A stretch of 64,000 nucleotides of DNA. Source: Hinthialibacter sp964556895 (GTDB lineage: Bacteria > Hinthialibacterota > Hinthialibacteria > Hinthialibacterales > Hinthialibacteraceae). The notes under the pieces are model-generated. The model made no database searches and had not been told where the DNA came from. It worked only from the letters and a program-made list of their open reading frames with translations. The position numbers were made by a program, and so were the translations under genes. The stretch spans positions 1-64,000 of the forward strand of contig CAZKYC010000008.1 of the NCBI GenBank assembly GCA_964556895.1, read 5' to 3'. Positions 26,023 through 34,495 of this stretch are shown in pieces. Numbering within the stretch: position 1 is the stretch's first letter; every line of letters starts with the position of its first letter.

Positions 26023-27312
26023 TCAATGAGAAAGGACCGACGCATACGCGTCAGCCACGTCGTTGGCCATACGCTCAACCGAAAATTGTGTGAACGCCGA
26101 TCGGCGAGCGGCCTGGCCCAATTGGTTTAATTGTTCACTGTCCAGTAAAAGGCTATGCAGCGTGTTTTTCAATGCGTGAGGGTCGCCGGGGTCATACAAG
26201 CGCCCGCCTGCTGCGGCGTCTAACAGCTCGACAAACCCGGCGTGGCGCGGTTGAACGACAGGTACGCCCGCCGCCATCGCTTCAATGACATACAAACCAA
26301 ACGCCTCGCCATACAGGGCGGGGACGGAAAACAGCGTCAGCGAGTGAAGAAAGTCTATCTTTTCTTCGAGGCTGATGTTTGGCAAAAACTCGGCGTCGCT
26401 TAAAATTCCAGCGGCGTCTAATTTGGCTTTCTGTTTGGCGACAAAGTCTTCATCGCCCGGGGCCATGGTTCCCGCGACGCGCAGTGTTAAATTCTTGAGA
26501 TTTTCGTCTTTCTTTAATTCAATGAATGCGTCGATTAACGAGTGAAGGCCCTTGTCAGCGCATTGCCGGGCGAGGTATCCCAACACGGGCGGGCCGTTTG
26601 GCAAGTTGGGTTCGCGATAGCCGTCTAACGAAATGCCGTTGAGAATAGTGAAGACTTTATCGTCTGGCAGTTGCAAGCGTTTCTGCATCAACTCGCCATA
26701 GTACCGGCTGACCGGAACATACCCGTCGATCCATGGCTCACAGTCGCGCAAGGCCTGCCAACAGTGTTGGTCAAACGGCGCCGACAGCGAATCCAAAAAC
26801 CCGTCTTCGCCTTGTAGGGTACAAAACACTGCGCAGCCAATTTCGTTTTTAATGGGTTTCGCCAGTCCGGCGAGTAGGCCGTTCGAAAGACAAATCACAT
26901 CGGGGCGCGGGCCTTCTTTGAGCCATTCGACCAGGCGCACCACTTCTTTCTTTTGGTTGCCGTCTTCGCCTTTCAGCGTTGAGAGCGTCAATTCGCCCAG
27001 GTCTTTGGCCTTGGTCATGCCCGCTTTTTTTGACGCCGCCATTAACAGTGAACGGCTGTCAAACAGTTTATCCATCCAGCGCGGCGTGTACCGAAAAATC
27101 GAACTAATTTGTTGAAGGTAGACATTGACCCCGCCAAAGAAAATTTCTTGATTGTCGGCGGTGTTTTCGCCTTCGGCCATAATGGGCAAGTAAAGCGGAG
27201 TCATGACCGCATCGTGGCCCTGAGCGCGCAGCGCTTTCACCAGCGAATAGTCGCGGACGCAGTTGCCGCAATAAAAGGCGCCTGTTCCCGGGGTGATCTG
27301 TATGATTCTCAT
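26023..27312 (-). CDS. GT4-family glycosyltransferase
   Basis: A 429-residue GT-B glycosyltransferase. The N-terminal domain opens MRIIQITPGTGAFYCGNCVR with the glycine-rich acceptor-side loop. The C-terminal domain shows the nucleotide-sugar half: VLGYLARQCADKGLHSLIDAF near 245 and the E-x7-E motif in ALYGEAFGLYVIEAMAAGVPVV near 335-355. It overlaps the flavoenzyme gene by 4 bp. Donor and acceptor are unknown; the context points to glycosylation of a small aromatic or lipid product. Confidence 0.9.
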   Translation of the reverse strand: MRIIQITPGTGAFYCGNCVRDYSLVKALRAQGHDAVMTPLYLPIMAEGENTADNQEIFFGGVNVYLQQISSIFRYTPRWMDKLFDSRSLLMAASKKAGMTKAKDLGELTLSTLKGEDGNQKKEVVRLVEWLKEGPRPDVICLSNGLLAGLAKPIKNEIGCAVFCTLQGEDGFLDSLSAPFDQHCWQALRDCEPWIDGYVPVSRYYGELMQKRLQLPDDKVFTILNGISLDGYREPNLPNGPPVLGYLARQCADKGLHSLIDAFIELKKDENLKNLTLRVAGTMAPGDEDFVAKQKAKLDAAGILSDAEFLPNISLEEKIDFLHSLTLFSVPALYGEAFGLYVIEAMAAGVPVVQPRHAGFVELLDAAAGGRLYDPGDPHALKNTLHSLLLDSEQLNQLGQAARRSAFTQFSVERMANDVADAYASVLSH

Positions 27313-28568
27313 GTCGCGGCGGCGGCCAACGGCCTCCCGTGAGGCAGCGGCTCAGGCAAATCGACAAACTCAGCGACGGCGGCGAACATGGGATCGAAAT
27401 CTTTTTCAAGATAGCCAATCAAACAATCAGTCAGGTCGGCGCGCATGTTGGGATATTTCATCAAGAAGTCTTTGAAGTGAAACCCTTGATCATAAAACGC
27501 GTAGACCAACTTGCGCATGGCTTCGATCATCGCGATTAACTCTTCAGAGTACTGGGTGAATTGCTCGGCGGATGTGTCGTTATTTTCGAGCGCCTTGTGG
27601 ACAGCCTCGCCCGCCATCTCACCGCTACGCAGCGCCAGAAAAACGCCGGATGAAAATACCGGGTCGAGAAACGCGAACGCATCGCCAGTCAACAGCAAGC
27701 CGTCAGACGCGCAATATTTCGAACGGTATGAGTACTCGCCTGTCGCCCAAAACTCAGAACAACGTTCGCCAGTGGAGAGGTGGTCGTCGATCCACGGATT
27801 GTTTTTAATCTCACGATCAAAAATCTGGCCCAGGTCGCGGCCTTCGCGATAGAGATATTCACGTTCAGCGACCAGGCCGACGCTAACGATGTCATCCGCC
27901 AGCGGGATATACCAAAACCAGCCGTTTTCGGGCACATAGGCGACGGTGGTGGCGCCTTCGTCGAAGCCTTCGTCGCGTTTTGCGCCTTTGTAGCGCGTCC
28001 AGATCGAGGCTTTGTTTAGTTTAGGGTCCATCACGCGCCAACGGTTTTTCGCAATCGCCAGTGAGTTGCGCCCGCTGGCGTCAATGGTGAATGGCGCTCG
28101 TATTTCCGTACAGGTTTTTTGGGCGTCTTCAATAATGACGCCTACGGTCGCGTCGTCTTCTTTCACAAAATCCTTGACGGCCACGCCTTCAAGAACCTTT
28201 GCGCCCAACTCACGGGCATGGTCTAACATCACCATGTCAAATTTGTCGCGCGAGACCTGCCAGGTTTGGGAGGCTTCGTGTTCCATGTGTTGGTTGAAAT
28301 AAAATGGCGTGGAGAGTTTGCCCATGGTGTTGACAAACTGAACGCTGTATTTTTTGACGTAACCCGCATTTTTGATTTTGTCTAACACGCCCAAGCGTTC
28401 GAGCGGAAAGTAACAATAGGGCAACAACGACTCGCCAACGTGATAGCGAGGAAACGTTTCTTTTTCAACAATCAACACACTTCGCCCGTTTTTGGCGAGC
28501 GCGGCGGCGGACGACGATCCCGCGGGACCAGCGCCAATTACAATCGCATCATAGTCATACTGGGTCAT
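27309..28568 (-). CDS. FAD-dependent oxidoreductase of the tryptophan-halogenase-like family
   Basis: A 419-residue class A flavoprotein. The Rossmann GAGPAG is at 12-17, RYHVGESLLP follows at 41-50 (as in halogenase-like and geranylgeranyl-reductase-like enzymes), GDAFAFLDPVFSSG at 295-308 is the second FAD motif, and W217-F-W219-Y-I-P222 fits the WxWxIP motif associated with flavin-dependent halogenases. That motif also occurs in relatives not proven to halogenate, so hydroxylation or desaturation is equally possible. It is coupled by 4-bp overlaps to the chorismate-lyase-like gene upstream and the GT4 gene downstream. Confidence 0.87.
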   Translation of the reverse strand: MTQYDYDAIVIGAGPAGSSSAAALAKNGRSVLIVEKETFPRYHVGESLLPYCYFPLERLGVLDKIKNAGYVKKYSVQFVNTMGKLSTPFYFNQHMEHEASQTWQVSRDKFDMVMLDHARELGAKVLEGVAVKDFVKEDDATVGVIIEDAQKTCTEIRAPFTIDASGRNSLAIAKNRWRVMDPKLNKASIWTRYKGAKRDEGFDEGATTVAYVPENGWFWYIPLADDIVSVGLVAEREYLYREGRDLGQIFDREIKNNPWIDDHLSTGERCSEFWATGEYSYRSKYCASDGLLLTGDAFAFLDPVFSSGVFLALRSGEMAGEAVHKALENNDTSAEQFTQYSEELIAMIEAMRKLVYAFYDQGFHFKDFLMKYPNMRADLTDCLIGYLEKDFDPMFAAVAEFVDLPEPLPHGRPLAAAAT

Positions 28569-29146
28569 GATCGGCTTTCTCCTTCACGGTTTTCACACGG
28601 CGGCAGAATCTCAATCACATGGGCGATTGGTTCACCGTCGGGTTGGCTCAAGGTATTACAACGTCCATACAGTTCGGGCCCTGGCTCGATGTGAAAGACG
28701 CGCTGCATCAGGCCGTCTGCTTGTATCCGAAAAAACGCACTCGGACGGCTTTCATAGTTTATCCCAAACTGGTTGAGAATACCGCCGAATGGCAGGCGGC
28801 CTTCTTGCACGACCGACCGGGCAATTTCATCTAACCGGTTCAGGTCGATTTGGATGGCGCCAAGCTCGACCGGGCGCTCATCAGAATCAAGTTTTAATAC
28901 AACCAGCCGAGACAAGATGTCTCGTTCAATATCTTGGTTGATCACATCGAGATGAATCTCATCGCTGTAAAACTGCCGCAAGGTGTTGGTCATATCGCTG
29001 TCGTGGACAAGCAGGCTTTTCTCCGGCTCGACCAGTTGGTTTTCCGCGATGGGCGTCATGGCGCGCACGGTGTAGCCATGGCGCTGGTAGACCATCTGGA
29101 ACGGTGAAAATGGTTCTTTAATATTGGGCAACAAGGCGGCGACCAT
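28565..29146 (-). CDS. chorismate-lyase-like (UbiC/DUF98 fold) protein
   Basis: A 193-residue soluble protein that I match by eye to the chorismate lyase/DUF98 pattern. It has an HDSDMTNTLRQFY helix and an LDVINQ strand (48-71), R80 in SRLVVLK, RPVELGAIQIDL, LPFGGIL at 118-124, LYGR at 159-162 and a closing HVIEILPP with E179. R80 and E179 fall where the substrate-binding Arg/Glu pair of UbiC is expected. The predicted reaction is chorismate to 4-hydroxybenzoate plus pyruvate. No family search was possible, so this stays tentative. It overlaps the flavoenzyme start by 4 bp and follows the radical SAM gene by 8 bp. Confidence 0.6.
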   Translation of the reverse strand: MVAALLPNIKEPFSPFQMVYQRHGYTVRAMTPIAENQLVEPEKSLLVHDSDMTNTLRQFYSDEIHLDVINQDIERDILSRLVVLKLDSDERPVELGAIQIDLNRLDEIARSVVQEGRLPFGGILNQFGINYESRPSAFFRIQADGLMQRVFHIEPGPELYGRCNTLSQPDGEPIAHVIEILPPCENREGESRS

Positions 29147-29154
29147 GTTTCTTT

Positions 29155-30471
29155 CTAGGTGTAACGCACTTCCTGATGTTCGGGCAGGAAGTATTTTTTC
29201 AAGCTTTCATCCACTCGCAACAGCCCGTCGCGGGTGAGTTGAATTGCGTCTTCATCAAAGTCTAAGACGCCGTCTTGTTTTAGTTCGCTTAACGGCCCGG
29301 CGAAACGCTCTAACACATCGACGTCAAACTTCTCTTTGAAGTACGCCAATGGTACGCGGCCCAATTTATGTTGTAAGGCGAATTCACGAATCAAGCGCTC
29401 ATCGTCAGTCAAAGGCTTCGCCCGGTTGAGGGGCAATTCGCCCGCTTCAACTTTCTCCAGGTAGGGGCCCATGTCTTTTTCATTCTGGGCGTGGACGCCG
29501 CCGTAGTGGCCGAATGACGAAACGCCGAGGCCAAGCATGTCCGCGCCGCTCCATACCATGTCGCGGTAGACGAATTTCGCCTGCTCAGGGTTTTTCACAA
29601 CAGTATAAGCGCTAGTCACGGTGTAGCCCGCGTCTTCAAACACTTCAAACGCTTGTTTGACCCAGCGGCGCTTGGTCTGCCAATCGGCGACCGGGGCGAC
29701 TTCGGTTCCCTTCTCTTTCATCATGTCGCGGTAGATGGTGGTGTTGAATGGAATCTCCATCTGATATACCGTCAGGCTGTCGGGCTGCATCGCCAGCGCC
29801 TTTTGGACGGCGTCATGCCATTTTTCATCGGTCTCGCCCAACATGCCGGCGATCAAATCAATATTGATTTGCGGGAACTCAATTGACCGCGCGAAGTCAT
29901 ACGCCCGGCCAATTTCGCCGGAGCGGTGGGCGCGGTTGTTGAGTTCTAACACCTGGTCGTCAAAGTGTTCAACGCCCAGGCTGAGGCGGGTGACGCCGAT
30001 GCTGCGAATGGCTTCTAACTTGGCCTCAGTCAGTGTGCCGGGCTCGCATTCAAAGGTAATTTCTTCGGCCTGGCGCCAAGGCAGTTTTTTCTGCATGGCG
30101 TCGACCAGCCCAGTCAGCTGATGAGGCGACAAGAATGACGGCGTTCCACCGCCGAAGTAAATGTACCGGGGGGGGCGGCCGCCGATGATGGGCTTGTCGG
30201 CGTACATTTCAAACTCGCGCGTCAATGCATCCAGATAGCGGCGAATCTCAGACGAGTTTTTGTCGGTATAGACGCGAAAATAACAAAAGTGGCAGCGCTT
30301 GCGGCAAAAGGGGATATGCAAGTACACGCCCAGGTTGGCTTCAGGATGGGGAAGCCGTTCGATTGAATCAACTGCTGAAGACACATGGTCAGGCTTCCAA
30401 ACCGAAAACGGCGGGTAGTTAGAAACAAAATAACTACCGACTGTGGTTTTCTTCTCCGATTGGGTGCTCAT
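29155..30471 (-). CDS. HemW/HemN-like radical SAM protein
   Basis: A 438-residue radical SAM enzyme. The cluster motif CRKRCHFC (Cys at 56, 60 and 63) follows LGVYLHIPF, as in HemN/HemW and class C methyltransferases. GGGTPSFLS and the TFECEPGTLT and IGVTRLSLGVEHFDD blocks follow in family order, and a HemN_C-like domain occupies the last ~70 residues. I start at 30471, where AAGGAG lies upstream; the frame runs to 30504 but overlaps the previous gene. Placement in a biosynthetic operon makes a class C methyltransferase or other tailoring role more likely than haem synthesis, but this is inference. Confidence 0.85.
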   Translation of the reverse strand: MSTQSEKKTTVGSYFVSNYPPFSVWKPDHVSSAVDSIERLPHPEANLGVYLHIPFCRKRCHFCYFRVYTDKNSSEIRRYLDALTREFEMYADKPIIGGRPPRYIYFGGGTPSFLSPHQLTGLVDAMQKKLPWRQAEEITFECEPGTLTEAKLEAIRSIGVTRLSLGVEHFDDQVLELNNRAHRSGEIGRAYDFARSIEFPQINIDLIAGMLGETDEKWHDAVQKALAMQPDSLTVYQMEIPFNTTIYRDMMKEKGTEVAPVADWQTKRRWVKQAFEVFEDAGYTVTSAYTVVKNPEQAKFVYRDMVWSGADMLGLGVSSFGHYGGVHAQNEKDMGPYLEKVEAGELPLNRAKPLTDDERLIREFALQHKLGRVPLAYFKEKFDVDVLERFAGPLSELKQDGVLDFDEDAIQLTRDGLLRVDESLKKYFLPEHQEVRYT

Positions 30472-30481
30472 CAAACGCTCC

Positions 30482-31606
30482 TTATTCTTTAGGGCCAAAC
30501 CCATACATGACGCCGTCAGCGGCCCCGATCACGACCATGCCCTGGCCTACGGCGGGGGTCGCGATGATTCCTTCGCCAATTTCGTATGACCACACTTCGC
30601 TGCCGTCTTTCACTTCGAGAACATAGAGGCGGCCGTCTTCAGACCCGACGACCAGGCGGTCGCCGCAAATCACGGGCGAACTATCTACCTTGCCGCGAGT
30701 GCGAAATTCCCACACGGGTTCGCCCGTTTTGCGGCCGACGCAATGGAGGCGGCGGTCGCGTCCGCCAAAGATGACGTAGTCATCAGTAATTGCGGCGGAC
30801 GAGAAGTAAGCGAAGTTACGCTTTCGATAGCGCCATTTGACTTCTTGTTTTTCGATGTCGATACATAAAAATTCGTTGTCATAATGGCCGACGTAAGCCT
30901 TGCCGTCATCAAGCGCGACTGTCGCAGCGATGTAGGCTTCGGCGTCGATTGAGGCGATAGGCGAACCGTCTTTGATTGAAACAGCGTGGACGCGCGCGTC
31001 GCATCCGCCGACCACGATTTGCTTATCGTCAATCGCGGGCGAACCGTTAATATAATTGTCTGTGCTGTACGTCCAGATCAGGTCGCCCGTCTTGAAGTCC
31101 AAACAGTAGATTCGGCTGTCATAACTGCCAAACAAAATTCGATAGGCGCCGTTTTCGTCGCGCGTCCAGACGGCGGAGCCCATGACCTTGGCTTCGGTTT
31201 CATATTTCCACCGCAGGGCGCCCGTCTTGGCGTCGATGCAATACACAAAATAGTCTGACGAACCGATTACGATCGCGCCGTTCACATAAATGGGCGGCGC
31301 TTCGACCATGTCTTCGGTTTCAAACGCCCAAATCTTTTCGCCGGTTTTTACATCAAGGGCGTAAACAAAGCCGTCTTGTGAACCAAAAAATGTCTTGCCG
31401 TCCGCGATTACTGCGGACGAGGTAATCGGTTGTTCGGTGCGAAACGACCAACGAATTTCCATCGCATCGGGCAGCGTGCCCTGGGCGATTCCCTGATTTG
31501 ACGCGTTGCCGCGAAACATTGTCCAGTCGCCAATGGGCTGAGATTGAACTTCTAGGGCAAACACAACCAAGCATGTTATAAAAATTGAACGTTTTATGTT
31601 TTTCAT
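30482..31606 (-). CDS. secreted PQQ-like beta-propeller protein
   Basis: A 374-residue exported protein: signal peptide to about residue 22 (VQSQ), a WTMFRGNASNQG strand, then seven or so blade repeats of the type VYALDVKTGEKIWAFET, VYCIDAKTGALRWKYET, IYCLDFKTGDLIWTY. Such PQQ-type propellers can be quinoprotein-like or simply binding scaffolds, as in BamB. No dehydrogenase catalytic Asp or disulphide motif is evident. It is the first gene of the long minus-strand run, ending 10 bp before the radical SAM start. Confidence 0.88.
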   Translation of the reverse strand: MKNIKRSIFITCLVVFALEVQSQPIGDWTMFRGNASNQGIAQGTLPDAMEIRWSFRTEQPITSSAVIADGKTFFGSQDGFVYALDVKTGEKIWAFETEDMVEAPPIYVNGAIVIGSSDYFVYCIDAKTGALRWKYETEAKVMGSAVWTRDENGAYRILFGSYDSRIYCLDFKTGDLIWTYSTDNYINGSPAIDDKQIVVGGCDARVHAVSIKDGSPIASIDAEAYIAATVALDDGKAYVGHYDNEFLCIDIEKQEVKWRYRKRNFAYFSSAAITDDYVIFGGRDRRLHCVGRKTGEPVWEFRTRGKVDSSPVICGDRLVVGSEDGRLYVLEVKDGSEVWSYEIGEGIIATPAVGQGMVVIGAADGVMYGFGPKE

Positions 31607-31726
31607 TGTGTTGTTTCTTATGAAAGATATTGCCTAATATTGTATCGCTTAGTCTCAAATAAACGAAAAAAAGTTCATTTATTTTGATAGATTGAAGGGT
31701 GGATATTGTTGAGTAATTGTATAGGG

Positions 31727-31800
31727 GCATGGGTATAACTCTGCTCGCTTCAGTGCTGCCCTGCTTAAAAGCACAGGCGCTTTCAACATTGCACCCATGC
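31727..31800 (-). repeat. dispersed hairpin-type repeat R2, complete copy
   Basis: A 74-bp element bounded by inverted ends GCATGGGT (31727-31734) and ACCCATGC (31793-31800) with an internal complementary stretch (AGTGCT with AGCAC). The reverse complement of its right half matches 11380-11412. It lies in the 234-bp gap between the two main operons, upstream of the 30482-31606 propeller gene. It resembles a MITE/REP-type unit and has no ORF. Confidence 0.6.
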
Positions 31801-31840
31801 TAAGGGAAGGTGAGAAAGTAGTACGCAGGTTGCTTAGGTT

Positions 31841-33031
31841 TTAAATGGCGGCGGTGTTGACGCGAAGCGCGTTTTGGTAGAGTTCTTTAAAATCGTCAAC
31901 GGACAGTTCGCGTGGATTAAAGGTCCCTGTCCATTGCTTGGCGGCGGCTTGTGACAATGAGGCGACGCCGCTCTCTGGAACATTACAATCAGCCAGCGAA
32001 CGGGGCATGTTGGCGGCGTCTAGTAATTCTTCCAACCGTTGCGCCAGGCGCTCGACGGCTTCGTCTTCGCTGGTTTGAGAACCAACAACGCCCGCGAATA
32101 CTGCGAGGTCAGCGTATTGCTTTCTCACAAGCGGGTCTTGTCCGTTCCAACGAACCACATGGGGCAGCATCATGCCGACCGCCTGGCCGTGAACTAACTG
32201 GAATTGCGCGGTCAATGGGTTCGCTAATGCGTGAGCGGCGCCCAACATGCTGTTTTCGATCGCGATGCCCGCATAGGCCGCGCCTAACAACATCGCCGCG
32301 CGCGCATCGAGGTCATCTGGGTTTGATAATACGCGTTGATAACTGGCTTGGGTCATGCGAAACGATTCGCACGAATAGAGCCATGAGATGGAGTTGCGTT
32401 TTTTGGTGACAGCGGTTTCGACGGCGTGGGTGATAGCGTCCATGCCAGTCCGCGCTGTGACCAACTCGGGTTGTGACAAAGTGAGTTCAGGGTCAAGAAT
32501 CGAGATGCGCGGCGCCGCCTTGGGGTCGCCGCAGGCCATCTTGACGTGGGTCTCGGCATCAGAGATCAAGGCGAACGATTGGCACTCGCTGCCTGTGCCC
32601 GCTGTAGTCGGCGCGGCAATGAGAGGAAGCATCGGCTTGGACGCTTTGCCGACGCCCCAATAATCTTGCATGCGCCCGCCGTTGGTCAGCAGAAAGTTAC
32701 ATCCCTTGGCGGCGTCGAGGCTGCTGCCGCCGCCCAGGCCAACAATGAGGTCAATGTCGGCTTCACGGGCAACTTCGGCGCACTTCTCAACGCATTTCGT
32801 GGTCGGGTTTTCTTCGGCCTGGCTGAAGACGGTGACATCCAGCCCGGCTTGTTTTAACGACTCTTCACCGCGTTGCGGGTGGCCGGCCTCGACCAAACCC
32901 GGGTCAGTCACCAACAAGACGCGCGACGCGCCCAGTTCTTTTGCCAGTTCGCCAAGGCGGCTGACGGCGCTATTGCCAAACACGAGACGAACACGGTTGT
33001 GATGATCAAAGCCGATGGTTTCAATTTGCAT
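31841..33031 (-). CDS. iron-containing (group III) alcohol dehydrogenase
   Basis: A 396-residue NAD(P)-dependent alcohol dehydrogenase. GGGSSLDAAKG at 101-110 binds the cofactor, PTTAGTGSE at 141-149 is the family motif, and the metal ligands are D198, H202, H267 and H281, all present. It lies 5 bp after the ALDH-like gene and ends a five-gene operon. The likely role is reduction of the aldehyde made by the upstream enzymes to an alcohol, or the reverse. The physiological direction cannot be told from sequence. Confidence 0.93.
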   Translation of the reverse strand: MQIETIGFDHHNRVRLVFGNSAVSRLGELAKELGASRVLLVTDPGLVEAGHPQRGEESLKQAGLDVTVFSQAEENPTTKCVEKCAEVAREADIDLIVGLGGGSSLDAAKGCNFLLTNGGRMQDYWGVGKASKPMLPLIAAPTTAGTGSECQSFALISDAETHVKMACGDPKAAPRISILDPELTLSQPELVTARTGMDAITHAVETAVTKKRNSISWLYSCESFRMTQASYQRVLSNPDDLDARAAMLLGAAYAGIAIENSMLGAAHALANPLTAQFQLVHGQAVGMMLPHVVRWNGQDPLVRKQYADLAVFAGVVGSQTSEDEAVERLAQRLEELLDAANMPRSLADCNVPESGVASLSQAAAKQWTGTFNPRELSVDDFKELYQNALRVNTAAI

Positions 33032-33036
33032 AGAGA

Positions 33037-34482
33037 TTACTTTGCCATTTGGATGGCGCGCCGTTTATACAAAAACTCAAATAGATTGCCTTCATGGGGC
33101 TGGTCCCAAGTGACGCGCGAGGTCGGCAGCGCCCCCAGGTTGAGCCGTTCGATTAGCGGGCTTTTCAGTAAGTCTTTGGTGAACGCCTGGTCTTCGGTGA
33201 TCGCGGTGACAACCAGCGACGGCCCCATGCGTTCGAGCATTTGGTCTTGAACAACTTCAACCACGCTGGCGTAGGGAAACATAAATTCGCGGTTGGCGAG
33301 CGGGTGCTGATACGACTGGCAGTAAACCACCGTCGGCATCATGTAGACGCTGCTGCCTTTTTCGACTTTGCGTTCGCCTTGGCGGTAGCGAGCAGTCACG
33401 TCTTCGGCGCCGTCGGTTGTCAGGCCGTCTTCAATCGCCGAGTCAAAATAGTCAGCGAATTTGGGATTGGCGAACCCGCACAAGGTCGCATTTTCGTCGT
33501 CAACCTCGCTTGGCTTGATTTCAGCCAGGCGCTTCGCCAATGCATCAGCAATTTCAGCGCCATGACGCGGAACCAAGACAGCGGATGCGTTGATGCAGCT
33601 GCGCCCGCCGTTTTCGTAAATCGAAGCGGCGATCACGTCGATATAGTCTTGCCACTGGTCGATCTTGTCTTCGCCGATTACCACTTTGCTCCAACCGGGG
33701 CCGTGCACTTGAATGGCGGGGTTATCAGCGTAGCGCGCGACCGTCTTCTCGTCGCCGAAGATGATGCCGCGGTCGCAGGATTGAAGAACCGTGTTGGCGC
33801 CGTCATGGTCGGTCGGATAAAAACAAAACGCTTCAGGCGGGCACCCCGCAGCAATGAATGATTGAATGATGCGCAGCGGCGTCCAGGGGTCTTCGCGGCC
33901 GGGTTTCAACACCACAGGGATGCGCAACGCAACGGCGGGAATCCAGATTGAATTCACGCCGGGCGAGTTGCTGGGCAAGACTGCGCCCAAGGATTTGGCG
34001 GTTGGATAAAAACTCACCAGCGAGCCGCCTTGAGTCGCGACGCCGCCGTCGAGCGCGGTCAAATCCAACCCGCGAGTGAGACCGCCCAATATGGTGGGCA
34101 TCTCGGTCATCACTTCATGAATCTTGCCCATGTTTCGTTTGACCAGCGCGTAGGGCAAGCCAGTGGTTGATGACAATGACACAATATAGTCTTGGGGTGA
34201 TTGCTGCGTCCCCTGGCCGCCAAGCGGCAAGGCCCCTGTCATGAACAGTTCGCCCGCTTTTTGGCAGATATCCAACATGGTTGCGCTGGAGATGTTTTGC
34301 AAAATCGCAAACGACTGGTCAATCTTGTTTATATCGCGGCGAATGAGGCCGGAATTGGCCATACTCATTTCAGCAACTGGGCCGCCGCCGGAATGATGGG
34401 TCAGCTCGGTCTTGTCGAGGCTTTCATAGATGCGCCCGCGCCGAATCGACGGGATAGGGTGTAAAGCGCTAAGCGTCGTCAT
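33037..34482 (-). CDS. ALDH-superfamily reductase (EhpG-like)
   Basis: A 481-residue aldehyde dehydrogenase-fold protein. VVLKPGREDPWTPL carries the cofactor-site lysine near 193, and NGGRSCINAS holds the catalytic cysteine near 296. It is divergent from standard ALDH in the cofactor loop (IIFGDEKT replaces GFTGS). I chose the ATG at 34482, with GGAGA six bases upstream and 14 nt after the previous stop; the frame is open to 34611 but overlaps the adenylating-enzyme gene. Next to an EhpF-like gene, it fits EhpG, proposed to reduce an acyl-adenylate to an aldehyde. Confidence 0.85.
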   Translation of the reverse strand: MTTLSALHPIPSIRRGRIYESLDKTELTHHSGGGPVAEMSMANSGLIRRDINKIDQSFAILQNISSATMLDICQKAGELFMTGALPLGGQGTQQSPQDYIVSLSSTTGLPYALVKRNMGKIHEVMTEMPTILGGLTRGLDLTALDGGVATQGGSLVSFYPTAKSLGAVLPSNSPGVNSIWIPAVALRIPVVLKPGREDPWTPLRIIQSFIAAGCPPEAFCFYPTDHDGANTVLQSCDRGIIFGDEKTVARYADNPAIQVHGPGWSKVVIGEDKIDQWQDYIDVIAASIYENGGRSCINASAVLVPRHGAEIADALAKRLAEIKPSEVDDENATLCGFANPKFADYFDSAIEDGLTTDGAEDVTARYRQGERKVEKGSSVYMMPTVVYCQSYQHPLANREFMFPYASVVEVVQDQMLERMGPSLVVTAITEDQAFTKDLLKSPLIERLNLGALPTSRVTWDQPHEGNLFEFLYKRRAIQMAK

Positions 34483-34495
34483 AACGGTCTCCGTA

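Noticed and set aside
33241..33861. 206-codon open frame antisense to the ALDH-like gene
   Set aside because: It is a mirror of a well-supported coding frame in GC-biased DNA; the amino-acid pattern is not protein-like.
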